A stretch of 64,000 nt of DNA from Pararhizobium sp. A13 (GTDB lineage Bacteria; Pseudomonadota; Alphaproteobacteria; Rhizobiales; Rhizobiaceae), in the NCBI RefSeq assembly GCF_040126305.1, contig NZ_CP149512.1:186001-250000 (forward strand), given 5' to 3'. Positions 35,665 to 44,126 of the stretch are shown here, piece after piece (the first letter of the stretch is position 1; the number at the start of each line of letters is the position of its first letter). The notes beneath the pieces are model-generated. The model worked only from the letters and a program-made list of their open reading frames with translations. It was not told where the DNA came from and made no database searches. The position numbers were made by a program, and so were the translations under genes.

Positions 35665-36708
35665 ATGCAGGCGCGTCTCGCGCGGCTCCACGGCCAAGGC
35701 GACTTGAGGGTGGAAGTGGTGGATGTGGCCGAACCGGGCGATGGGGAAGTGCTACTGAGGATGGCGGCGGGCGGTATTTGCGGCTCAGACCTCCACTATT
35801 ACCAGGATGGCGGCTTTGGTCCGGTGCGGGTTCGCGAGCCGATCGTTCCGGGGCATGAGGCGTCCGGCCATATCGCGGCATTCGGCCCCAACGTCTCCGG
35901 GCTAGCACTCGGCGACCTTGTGGCTGTCAATCCGAGCCAGCCCTGCGGAAATTGCCGCTTTTGCCGGGAAGGCCTCGCCATTCATTGCCTGAACATGCAG
36001 TTCATGGGCAGCGCCATGCGCGTGCCCCATGCGCAGGGCATGTTCCGCGACTGGCTGGTGGTTCCTGCCATCCAATGCATGCCTGCCGGCACTCTGGTCG
36101 GCGCCGGCGAAGCGGCCTGCGCGGAACCGCTTGCGGTCTGCCTGCACGCGGTGGCGCAAGCAGGGGATATCCGGGGTAAGCATGTGCTGGTCACCGGCGC
36201 GGGGCCTATCGGCGCGCTGGTCGTCGCCGCCGTCCGCCATGCGGGTGCGGGAACGATCGTGGTGACGGACCTCGCCGACGCCGCTCTTGAGCGGGCATCG
36301 GCCTGCGGCGCTACCCGCGTCATCAATGTCCGCCGCGATCCCGAGCAACTCGCGGCCTATGATGCCGACAAGGGCCAGTTCGACATCGTGTTCGAATGCT
36401 CCGCCGCCGAACCGGCACTGCGCAGCGCGATCGCGACCGTCAGGCCACGCGGCCTGATCGTGCAGGTCGGTGTGACGGGCGACATCACGTTCCCGCTGAA
36501 TGCCCTGGTCGGCAAGGAATTGCGGCTGATCGGATCACAAAGGTTCGACAGCGAATTTCCCCTTGCCGTCGGGCTCATCGCAGATCGCCGGATCGACGTC
36601 AGGCCGATCATTTCCCACACATTCCCGGTCGATCAGGCCGTCGACGCTTTCGAGCAGGCCAGCGACCGCTCGGCTGCCTGCAAGGTACAGCTCAGCTTTC
36701 TGGCGTAG
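35665..36708 (+). CDS. Zinc-dependent alcohol dehydrogenase, L-idonate 5-dehydrogenase-like
   Basis: 347 residues, MDR/sorbitol-dehydrogenase family. Catalytic zinc ligands Cys39 (GGICGSDLHYY) and His64-Glu65 (PGHEASG); structural zinc Cys94, Cys97, Cys100 and Cys108. NAD(P)-binding GAGPIGALV follows. GAGGAG sits 7 nt before the ATG at 35665; another ATG at 35650 overlaps the dctM stop. Similar to the idnD-type gene at 44127, so the window has two paralogues. In this operon it may oxidise idonate, gulonate or a related aldonate to a 5-keto acid, or a hexuronate-derived polyol. Fourth structural gene of the operon. Confidence 0.85.
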   Translation: MQARLARLHGQGDLRVEVVDVAEPGDGEVLLRMAAGGICGSDLHYYQDGGFGPVRVREPIVPGHEASGHIAAFGPNVSGLALGDLVAVNPSQPCGNCRFCREGLAIHCLNMQFMGSAMRVPHAQGMFRDWLVVPAIQCMPAGTLVGAGEAACAEPLAVCLHAVAQAGDIRGKHVLVTGAGPIGALVVAAVRHAGAGTIVVTDLADAALERASACGATRVINVRRDPEQLAAYDADKGQFDIVFECSAAEPALRSAIATVRPRGLIVQVGVTGDITFPLNALVGKELRLIGSQRFDSEFPLAVGLIADRRIDVRPIISHTFPVDQAVDAFEQASDRSAACKVQLSFLA

Positions 36709-36716
36709 GAGTTCAC

Positions 36717-37913
36717 ATGCGACACACATGGCGTTGGTTCGGTCCGGTCGACCGGGTGAGCATAGAGGATGCGGCTCAGGCCGGTGCGCATGGCATCGTC
36801 AGTGCGCTACATCACATTCCGACCGGTGACATCTGGCCATCGGATGAGATCACAAAGCGGCAGGAACAGGTCCGCGCCGGCGGCCTGGAATGGGAGGTTG
36901 TGGAAAGCGTTCCCGTTTCGGAGAGTATCAAGACGCAGACAGGCCCCTGGCGCGAGCACATTGCCAACTGGCAGGAAACACTGCGCCGGCTTTCCGCCGC
37001 CGGTATCCGCACGGTCTGCTATAATTTCATGCCCGTGCTCGACTGGACGCGCACCGACCTGCGCTGGACTGCGCGCCACGGCGCCAAGGCCATGCGCTTC
37101 GACCGCATCGACTTCGTCGCCTTCGAACTGCATCTGTTGCAGCGACCAGGGGCCTTCGAAGACTATGACGAGGCGACGCGCGAGATGGCCGCGAGCCGCT
37201 TCCGCGAGATGACGGAGGAGCGACGGCTGGACCTGTCGCGCAATATCGGCGCGGGCCTTCCGGGCTCCGCCGACGGCTACAGCCTGCCGCAGCTCAGGGC
37301 GCATTTGGAAACCTATGCGGGGATCAACCGAGAAAAGCTGCAGCACCATCTTGTCAATTTTCTCGCCGAGGTGACGCCGGTGGCCGAGCAGGCCGGGATC
37401 AACATCTGCGCCCATCCAGACGACCCGCCATGGGCGCTGCTCGGATTGCCGCGCATCCTGTCGAGCGCCGAAGATTATGCCCACATGCTGCGCGAGGTCG
37501 ACAGCCCGGCGAATGGCGTGACCTTCTGCACGGGTTCGCTCGGCGCCCGCGCGGCCAACGACCTGCCGGCCATGGTTCGCCAGTTCGCGCCGCGCATCCA
37601 CTTCGTCCATCTTCGCAATGTCCGCCGCGAGGAGCCGCAGACACCCTGCTCGTTCTTCGAGGACGAACATCTGGAGGGCGATACTGACATGGTGGCTGTT
37701 ATCGCCGAGCTCCTCACCGAGGAAAAACGGCGGCGCGCCGAAGGCCGAGCGGATCACCAGATCCCCATGCGACCTGATCATGGCCAGGAGATCCTGGACG
37801 ATCTCACGCGCGGTGCCCAGCCCGGCTATCCGGCCATCGGCCGCCTGAAAGGACTGGCCGAGCTACGCGGCATCGAACGTGCCCTTACGCATGCGACATA
37901 TGGATTGGCCTGA
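36717..37913 (+). CDS. uxuA: Mannonate dehydratase
   Basis: 398 residues. Start ATG has TAGGAG 5 nt upstream. UxuA features: MRHTWRWFGPVDRVS and HHIPTGDIWP at the N-terminus, CYNFMPVLDWTRTDL, INICAHPDDPPWALLGLPRI, and FVHLRNVRREE near the C-terminus with the metal-binding His/Cys residues. It dehydrates D-mannonate to 2-keto-3-deoxy-gluconate in the hexuronate pathway. It lies 8 bp after the dehydrogenase gene and 3 bp before uxuB. Confidence 0.93.
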   Translation: MRHTWRWFGPVDRVSIEDAAQAGAHGIVSALHHIPTGDIWPSDEITKRQEQVRAGGLEWEVVESVPVSESIKTQTGPWREHIANWQETLRRLSAAGIRTVCYNFMPVLDWTRTDLRWTARHGAKAMRFDRIDFVAFELHLLQRPGAFEDYDEATREMAASRFREMTEERRLDLSRNIGAGLPGSADGYSLPQLRAHLETYAGINREKLQHHLVNFLAEVTPVAEQAGINICAHPDDPPWALLGLPRILSSAEDYAHMLREVDSPANGVTFCTGSLGARAANDLPAMVRQFAPRIHFVHLRNVRREEPQTPCSFFEDEHLEGDTDMVAVIAELLTEEKRRRAEGRADHQIPMRPDHGQEILDDLTRGAQPGYPAIGRLKGLAELRGIERALTHATYGLA

Positions 37914-37916
37914 TCC

Positions 37917-39356
37917 ATGGACCGCCTGTCCGCCTCGACGCTTTTGCCCGGCACCATCGCCACGCCCCGTTACGATCGTGCGGCCCTGAAGCCGGGCATC
38001 CTGCATATTGGCTTCGGCGCCTTTCACCGGGCACATCAGGCCGTCTACACCGATGGTGCCCTGGTCCAGACCTTCGGCGATTGGGGCATCATCGGCGTCA
38101 GCCTGCGGTCGCTCGACGCGATCCGGGATCTGAGGGCGCAGGACCATCTGTTTTCGGTGATGAGCCGCGGGGCGGCCGGTGCCGAGGTCCGGGTTATCGG
38201 CTCGGTGATCGGCGGATTGTCCGCCATGGAGGACCACGAGACACTGCTCGCCCGGCTCGCCGATCCGGCGATCCGCATCGTCTCGATGACCGTCACGGAA
38301 AAGGCCTATGGCATGGATCCGCTCACCGGCGGCCTCGACCACCAGCATCCGGCCGTCGCCGCTGACCTCGCCCGTCCAGAGGCGCCGGCCGGTGTAATCG
38401 GCTTTATCGTCGAAGGTCTGGCACGGCGGCGTTCCGCCGGGCTTAAACCCTTCACCATCCTTTGCTGTGACAACCTGCCGACAAACGGCCGTGTCGTGCA
38501 ACGTCTGGTGACCGAGATGGCCACAAGGCGCGAGCCGGCGCTTGCCGCCTGGATTTCCGAGCACGGTGCCTTTCCTTCGACCATGGTGGACCGCATCGTG
38601 CCGGCAGCAACCGAGGAGACGCGGCTGCGCGCTGCGGCATTGCTCGGCGCCGAAGACAGGCTCGCGCTCGACACCGAACCTTTCATGCAATGGGTAGTCG
38701 AAGATCACTTCGTCTTGGGCCGCCCCGCCTGGGAGGCAGCCGGCGCGCTTTTCGTCAAGGATGTTGAGCCTTATGAGAAGATGAAACTGAGGCTACTGAA
38801 CGGCGCCCATTCGATGATCGCCTATCTCGGCCAACTGGCTGGCCTAGACTATGTCCGTGACGTCATGGCCGTTGCGCACTATCGGAGCCAGGTTCGACGA
38901 TATATGCAAGCAGCGGCTCGAACGCTCGATCCGGTACCGGGCATCGATCTTGAGGCTTACCAGGAGCAGTTGATGCAACGGTTCGCCAATCCGACGATTG
39001 CCCACCGCACGCGTCAGATCGCCATGGATGGCAGCCAGAAACTGCCGCAGAGAATTTTCGCCGCAGCGGTGGACGATCTCGCGGTCGGCCGCGACGGTGC
39101 TATGTTCGCCTATGCCACCGCACTGTGGGTAGCCTATGTGCTGCGAACGCCGGATGTGGAGGACCCGCGCCGCCAGGAGCTCAAAGCCGCGGCCAGCGAA
39201 GCGATCGACAACGACGAACCATCTGCCTTTTTCGCCGTCCCCGGTCTCTTTCCGACGGCTCTGGTCGAAGACAGAGCCTGGCTGAACCGGCTGAGCCGTG
39301 AACTCAAGAGAATAAAAAGCGTGAACTCTGGAATGTCGCCATTCGGTAGCGTGTGA
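37917..39356 (+). CDS. uxuB: D-mannonate oxidoreductase (fructuronate reductase)
   Basis: 479 residues, mannitol dehydrogenase/UxuB family. N-terminal nucleotide-binding motif GFGAFHRAH at 32-40; conserved blocks NLPTNGRVV, PSTMVDRIVPA, VVEDHFVLGRPAWEAAGALF and KMKLRLLNGAHS with the catalytic Lys. It reduces D-fructuronate to D-mannonate, the substrate of the preceding uxuA. Last gene of the gntR-dctPQM-idnD-like-uxuAB operon. No uronate isomerase (uxaC) is within the window, so fructuronate must come from elsewhere or the operon serves mannonate or fructuronate uptake. Confidence 0.92.
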   Translation: MDRLSASTLLPGTIATPRYDRAALKPGILHIGFGAFHRAHQAVYTDGALVQTFGDWGIIGVSLRSLDAIRDLRAQDHLFSVMSRGAAGAEVRVIGSVIGGLSAMEDHETLLARLADPAIRIVSMTVTEKAYGMDPLTGGLDHQHPAVAADLARPEAPAGVIGFIVEGLARRRSAGLKPFTILCCDNLPTNGRVVQRLVTEMATRREPALAAWISEHGAFPSTMVDRIVPAATEETRLRAAALLGAEDRLALDTEPFMQWVVEDHFVLGRPAWEAAGALFVKDVEPYEKMKLRLLNGAHSMIAYLGQLAGLDYVRDVMAVAHYRSQVRRYMQAAARTLDPVPGIDLEAYQEQLMQRFANPTIAHRTRQIAMDGSQKLPQRIFAAAVDDLAVGRDGAMFAYATALWVAYVLRTPDVEDPRRQELKAAASEAIDNDEPSAFFAVPGLFPTALVEDRAWLNRLSRELKRIKSVNSGMSPFGSV

Positions 39357-39447
39357 GATCGGCAGCTTCAGCTAAACTCGGCCGGGGAGAGGTGGTCCAT
39401 TCCCAAGCGGTGATCGGTTGCGTTAAGGTCAGCGACCGCAGGCTGCT

Positions 39448-40104
39448 CTATTTGAACTGCGCCACAAGAGCATCGGCTCCCTTGCGAACACCGACCTTGG
39501 CAGCATCCAAGGCGGTGAAGGTTGAACCGACGTTGAGCGCATTCGGATATTGTTTGGTGACGTATGCGGACAGCAGACGGTTGGTCGTCGCATCGTAAAT
39601 TTCCACGGCGTAGTTGACGGAGCCCGTCATCGATCCTTCGCGCCCGCGAACGGCCTGGACCGTGTTATAGACGCCACCTGCTATATCAAGTCGCGTGGCC
39701 GGTCCCAGAATGGCGGTGGTGGTCTTCGCACCCGTCAGCGTCAGGTGCAGTCTGAGAGTGCCCGGAGCCGGAGTATTCACAATGGCAAACCGCGTCTTCA
39801 GCTTTTCGGTGAACTGTGCCTGCATGTAGTTGGCAAGGAATGCCTTGTCCTTAGCGGCGACCTTGCCGAACTGATTGTCGGGTCCGCTGTAGACAATCAC
39901 GGGGTCGACGATGATCCTGCTGTACAGCCTCCAATCGGCATTACCCTGATAGCTGTAGGGAACGCGTCCCGTCCGGTCCTGGGTGTTCGGCTGGAGCTGG
40001 GATGCCGAGGCGAGGCCGGCGTAGACGGTGGGGCTCGGCGTCGAGCATGCAGCGAGGGTGGAGCAAGCGGCGATCAGCGCGGCAGTAATTGGAAGGGATT
40101 TCAT
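39448..40104 (-). CDS. DUF3313 family outer-membrane-type lipoprotein
   Basis: 218 residues. ATG at 40104. A signal peptide ends in a lipobox (LAAC at 19-22), after which the protein would be lipidated. The mature part shows DUF3313 features: LQPNTQDRTGRVPYSY, YSRIIVDPVIVY and a C-terminal Arg-Lys-rich ADALVAQF helix. Function unknown; members are cell-envelope proteins. Alone on the minus strand, downstream of the two-component genes by about 200 bp; a functional link is unproven. Confidence 0.75.
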   Translation of the reverse strand: MKSLPITAALIAACSTLAACSTPSPTVYAGLASASQLQPNTQDRTGRVPYSYQGNADWRLYSRIIVDPVIVYSGPDNQFGKVAAKDKAFLANYMQAQFTEKLKTRFAIVNTPAPGTLRLHLTLTGAKTTTAILGPATRLDIAGGVYNTVQAVRGREGSMTGSVNYAVEIYDATTNRLLSAYVTKQYPNALNVGSTFTALDAAKVGVRKGADALVAQFK

Positions 40105-40301
40105 CGGGTGTTTGGCTCCAGCGGGAATTTTGCCGAACGGCATGATTTGCTGAAGACAGGTGTATTTGATCAGAATGTTGCGGTGTTTTTTGAAATGTCT
40201 GGAAATGTTCGCGGCGGAGATTGCATCGACAGGTTTCCGGTTATGCTGCGACTACGGAGGAGCCGGATCTTGGCACATCCCTTTCTCCAGCCCGCGATTC
40301 C

Positions 40302-41627
40302 TCAAGCCGCGGGAAGGTCGATTGCAACGATAAGACCGTTTGGCTCCGCGTCCATCAAGGTAAACTGTCCGTTATGTCCCTTCATGACGATGCCCTTTGC
40401 AATGGGAAGGCCAAGGCCAAAGCCGCCCTTTCTTCCGATTTTCCGGGATTCGTCTGCCTTGAAAAACGGCTCCAAGACCTTCGCCTTGAGTTCATCCGTC
40501 AAACCAGGGCCATTGTCGATCACTCTGATCTGAACACCACCATCGTCACGAGGTTTCAAAGTGATTGCAATCTGCGTCGCATAACGCGACGCGTTGTCGA
40601 TGAGGTTCGACAAGGCACGTGTAAGGGCCTGGGGCCTGCAGGCATGGGCGAGCCTCCTTGGTCCGGAGTAGGTCACGTTGACACCTGTCTCGGAGAAGTC
40701 TGTCGCGATCGTCTGAAGCAGACTGGACAGGTCGACCTTTCGAAAATCCTCGCCGGCCGATGGATCCTTAAAATAGGCAAGGCACTCATCGACCATCAGG
40801 GTTAATGTTGCAATATCGGCCAGCATCAGACGTCGAAGTTCCGGCTCTTCGGAACGCTCCGCCCGCATGTGCAACCGCGTCAGAGGTGTCCGCAAGTCGT
40901 GCCCCACTGCACTGAGCACCCTTGTACGATCCTGCAACATGTTCTGGATCCGACTGCGCATGACGTTCAACGATTCTGCCAGACTTCTCAGTTCCAATGC
41001 CCCGTCAGGTTCGAACGCCTCATCGGAACTGTCGTCGAGGCTTGCGCGCTTGGCCGTGGCGGCAAACCGACGTAGCGGATCCGTGATCAACCAGCTACTC
41101 ACGAGACCCAACAGGAACAAGGGGACCACGATTTTCAAAAGCCCGCTTGCAACCGCCGGTGCGAACCAGATTCTCGCAGGAAATACAGGCATATGGAAGA
41201 TGAGCGCACGCTCCGCATCGACCTTGACAACCAGACGGTCGGAATTCGGTTCGTCGGTCAGAAGATGTTCGATTGAGATTAACACACTGCTTGAAAGCGA
41301 TTCTTTGATCTTCCCCACCAGGTCGCCCGAGGAGATGATCTTTTCGCGCATAGCAACGAGGTTGGTCGAGGAAAGCCGCTCTGCGCGTATCCCGAAGCGT
41401 GATGCGAAATTTAAGGCAGCGTCCTCTTCAAGTGTCGACGCCGCTGCTTTGAACCGGTCGAGAACCATCGCCGCTTGCCCGGCGAATAACCCATCCTGGA
41501 AGTCACGATCACTCCGGCCGTAGATGAACGGTTCAGAAAACATTGCAATGGCGGAAACAAGGATGACCAGCAAGGTCGCCAGAATGAGGATCTGCTTCTG
41601 GATCGAAGCCCTGCGCAGCTTTTTCAA
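40302..41627 (-). CDS. Sensor histidine kinase
   Basis: 441 residues with a TTG start that overlaps the TGA of the response regulator gene as TTGA; GGAG lies 8 nt upstream, and the only alternative ATG would remove the first membrane segment. Two membrane segments (about 13-30 and 160-180) flank a periplasmic sensor of 130 residues. HAMP-like LRRFAATAKR follows, then an H-box with His243 (SAVGHDLRTPLTRL), N-box NLIDNASRYA, and G-boxes VIDNGPGL and GFGLGLPIAKG. Cotranscribed with the OmpR-type regulator. Signal unknown. Confidence 0.9.
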   Translation of the reverse strand: MKKLRRASIQKQILILATLLVILVSAIAMFSEPFIYGRSDRDFQDGLFAGQAAMVLDRFKAAASTLEEDAALNFASRFGIRAERLSSTNLVAMREKIISSGDLVGKIKESLSSSVLISIEHLLTDEPNSDRLVVKVDAERALIFHMPVFPARIWFAPAVASGLLKIVVPLFLLGLVSSWLITDPLRRFAATAKRASLDDSSDEAFEPDGALELRSLAESLNVMRSRIQNMLQDRTRVLSAVGHDLRTPLTRLHMRAERSEEPELRRLMLADIATLTLMVDECLAYFKDPSAGEDFRKVDLSSLLQTIATDFSETGVNVTYSGPRRLAHACRPQALTRALSNLIDNASRYATQIAITLKPRDDGGVQIRVIDNGPGLTDELKAKVLEPFFKADESRKIGRKGGFGLGLPIAKGIVMKGHNGQFTLMDAEPNGLIVAIDLPAA

Positions 41628-42358
41628 GAGACACGCTCCACTTTGGATGCGAATAGATAACCTCCGAGCCGCACCGTTTTGATGAAGGTGGGGTCCTTGA
41701 GATTGGGTTCTATTTTCTGCCTGACGCGGCTGATGTGGGCGTCGATGCTGCGTTCGACCGGACCCGCCAATCCAGCATGCGTCATGGACAGGAGCTGTTC
41801 GCGCGTCAGCACCTTGTTGGGATTGGAACAGAATGCCAGCAGGAGATCGAACTCCGCGGTGGTCATGGATACCTGCACGCCATCCGGATCTTGGAGCCGG
41901 CGACTTTTGGGGTCGATGCGCCACCCCGCAAATGTCATCGGCGCAAGGCTTTCGTCCGCATTATGGCTGTACGAGGCCCGACGAAGGATGCTCTTGATAC
42001 GCGCCATCAGCTCCCGGGAATTGAACGGCTTGGTGACATAGTCATCGGCCCCAAGCTCAAGACCGAGGATGCGGTCGATATCCTCGCGTAGTGCCGTCAG
42101 CATCAGGATCGGGATCGGACGCGACGAGCGAAGCCGCCTGCAGATGCTGAAACCGTCCTCGCCGGGAAGCATCGCGTCAAGGACGATCAGATCGAACTGG
42201 TGTCGAACCAGCAATCGATCCATCTCGTGGCCGCTTGCGACAGACGATGCCTGGAAGCCGCTGCTTTTGACAAGATCGACCAGCATGCCCGCGATGTCGG
42301 AATCGTCCTCGACGATGAGGATATGCGGTTGGTCCGAGACTGCCATTTCGTATGCCAT
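41624..42358 (-). CDS. Response regulator, OmpR family
   Basis: 244 residues from the ATG at 42358 (an upstream in-frame ATG at 42403 adds fifteen). Receiver domain: acidic pair Asp18/Asp19, phospho-acceptor Asp61 (IVLDAMLPGEDG), Thr88 and Lys110 (DDYVTKPF). A C-terminal winged helix (about 145-240) with TTAEFDLLLAFCSNPNKVLT and RVRQKIEPN is OmpR/PhoB-like. Coupled to the kinase downstream by a 4-bp overlap. The regulated target is not evident; nothing in the neighbourhood is an obvious regulon member. Confidence 0.92.
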   Translation of the reverse strand: MAYEMAVSDQPHILIVEDDSDIAGMLVDLVKSSGFQASSVASGHEMDRLLVRHQFDLIVLDAMLPGEDGFSICRRLRSSRPIPILMLTALREDIDRILGLELGADDYVTKPFNSRELMARIKSILRRASYSHNADESLAPMTFAGWRIDPKSRRLQDPDGVQVSMTTAEFDLLLAFCSNPNKVLTREQLLSMTHAGLAGPVERSIDAHISRVRQKIEPNLKDPTFIKTVRLGGYLFASKVERVS

Positions 42359-42521
42359 GGTCGATCGCTTTGCTTTCGAATTGAATTCTACCGCCTGTGG
42401 CATGCTCTCATTTCAAAGGCGGTATGTCATTCGGGTTCATATCGCATTGCCGCTGGCGAAACAGGTGAAGGCTTTAGGACGCTGGTGTCGCTCCTCCTGC
42501 ATGCTGCCGCCTCGATGCGCT

Positions 42522-42800
42522 TCACGAGCGCAACCTCGTCCAGACTTTAGTCGTCCCGTTGCTCATTGGAACCGTCATCGGTCTTGAGATGAGTGCCTCG
42601 ATCGTGACAATCGGCAAAGCCGACACGGTACGAATCCCGGCGACGAGAGCCGCCAATGTCATAATGACGGTGTAGCTGCCAAATCTTGCCGCCTCTTCAA
42701 ATTCGCCGACATCCTAGGTCGAGGTCACGGCAAAGCCGTTGGACGTGAGAATTCCATTGAGAGCGGTAATGGAGTCATGATCGGGCAGGCAGCATGAGGA
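42522..42800 (-). pseudogene. Degenerate paralogue of the small receiver-like protein, with an in-frame TAG
   Basis: Read on the minus strand, this stretch encodes LNGILTSNGFAVTST, then an in-frame TAG at 42716-42714, then DVGEFEEAARFGSYTVIMT and a run with ALPIVTIEA. It aligns with residues 19-82 of the receiver-like protein at 43367-43846 (KLVEHGYAAAAVYSVPELF, then DALRSDGYFLAVTT, then AMPVVNLEVFF). No start codon with RBS is found. A decayed duplicate, or an amber codon from a sequence error. Confidence 0.55.
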
Positions 42801-42890
42801 TCCTTGAAGCGACGCGTTGCCGCAAGATATCAACTGTTGTGCAATACGATGTTCTAATATGTTGAGATATATTGCGGCAGGTTGGCTGAT

Positions 42891-43427
42891 TTAGTCAGAA
42901 GTTCGCATCGGGCCAATTGAAACAGCGATCAGCGGGACGATCGGCGTTCGCAGTTCGGTATTGACGAGGACTGTCGCAATATAACATGCACGAGCGATCA
43001 CCAGGCAAAACAGGCAAAGCGAAACCAGTCCCGTCGCATAGCGCCTGAGCATGGAGCGCTTGCCCAGCTTCGCCAGGATGTTGTTCGTCGTCCTTCTGAC
43101 GAACTGTCCGGCGGCCACGATGACGAAGAAAGCGGTGATTATGAACCCGCTCGATGCTGCTGCTCCAATTGCCCAGAACATCAGAAGACACCCGCTGCAT
43201 AGAAGCAGCTCACGTTTCAGAGCCGCGATTTGACATTGGTCAAGAGTGATTGACCGGGACGAAATGCTGCTGGCCAGACCTGCTTCCACGGTCTGAGGTC
43301 GGGGCCGGTCTTGAGAGCCAGATTTGCCACGTGCAACATGATCGGTGCCCTGGCGGAGGCTCGCGTTCACTTCCTCGCACCGGCAGGCGTACAATTTCGG
43401 AGAGCTGACTTCGTGGCTTCCCACCAT
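42891..43427 (-). CDS. Possible small membrane protein
   Basis: 178 residues if read from the first start; no domain recognised. The C-terminal two-thirds has three hydrophobic stretches (LLLCSGCLLMFWAIGAAASS, FIITAFFVIVAAGQF, LVSLCLFCLVIARACYIATV), with a basic loop between the second and third. The N-terminal third overlaps the end of the receiver-like gene and is not protein-like, so the true start is probably internal, but no ATG with RBS was found. It could be a decayed gene. Confidence 0.35.
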   Translation of the reverse strand: MVGSHEVSSPKLYACRCEEVNASLRQGTDHVARGKSGSQDRPRPQTVEAGLASSISSRSITLDQCQIAALKRELLLCSGCLLMFWAIGAAASSGFIITAFFVIVAAGQFVRRTTNNILAKLGKRSMLRRYATGLVSLCLFCLVIARACYIATVLVNTELRTPIVPLIAVSIGPMRTSD

Positions 43428-43846
43428 CGAAAAACGTGGCTCCTGCGTTCATTCGAGCGGGAGTTGACCGCGGGATTGCCGTGAGCGGCCCCACTCCTGC
43501 TTGACCTTGGTTCATTGAGAGCCCTGATGCGCTCGAGAAACGCCTTGCCATCGAACTGTTTGGATGCGGTCACACTGTCCCCTGTGGAGCCGACTGTGTG
43601 AAAAAACACCTCCAGGTTCACGACCGGCATCGCCTTGATGTTACGCACCATATCGATGTCGGGCCGGGTGGTGACCGCCAGGAAATAGCCGTCAGAACGC
43701 AAAGCATCAAACAACTCGGGCACGGAATACACCGCGGCCGCAGCATATCCATGCTCGACGAGTTTCGAGACAATGACCTGGGCCGCGCTCCTTGGGAGAA
43801 ATACCAGAATCGGCTTTTGATTTTTGATTTCCGAATGCGACGTCAC
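43367..43846 (-). CDS. Small receiver-like (degenerate response regulator) protein
   Basis: 159 residues with a GTG start; TAGGAG lies about 11 nt upstream. Residues 11-110 have the alternating strand/helix pattern of a receiver domain (KPILVFLPRSAAQVIVSKLV, GYAAAAVYSVPELFDALRSD, YFLAVTTRPDIDMVRN, MPVVNLEVFFHT), but the acidic pair and phospho-acceptor are not in place. The last 45 residues are polar and low complexity. A degenerate paralogue lies 570 bp downstream. Function unknown; possibly an accessory to a two-component or diguanylate pathway. Confidence 0.6.
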   Translation of the reverse strand: MTSHSEIKNQKPILVFLPRSAAQVIVSKLVEHGYAAAAVYSVPELFDALRSDGYFLAVTTRPDIDMVRNIKAMPVVNLEVFFHTVGSTGDSVTASKQFDGKAFLERIRALNEPRSSRSGAAHGNPAVNSRSNERRSHVFRWWEATKSALRNCTPAGARK

Positions 43847-44126
43847 GACCGTGCTCCTAACCGTTCAAGGAACAGATACCGGATGTCTGTGCGTCAGTGT
43901 GTTCGGTTTTATTCGGTTTTATTACGAGGCTGTTTCGGGCGCGCAGCGCTCTTCGACATGCTTAGACGGAATGGCCCCAAGGATGGCCACAGCGTACTCG
44001 CGTAAGCTGTGCAATCTTGGCGTCACACGCAGATCCACCGTTTTGCCGATCTCGCAGAACGCAAAGGCGGCGCTGATCTACATCGCGCCGCCCATCATCT
44101 CTAGCTGAAGGATTCAGCTTTAAAAC

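Noticed and set aside
36396..36716. Open frame extending uxuA upstream
   Set aside because: It overlaps the end of the preceding dehydrogenase in another frame and is Arg-rich; the ATG at 36717 has its own RBS and the family N-terminus.
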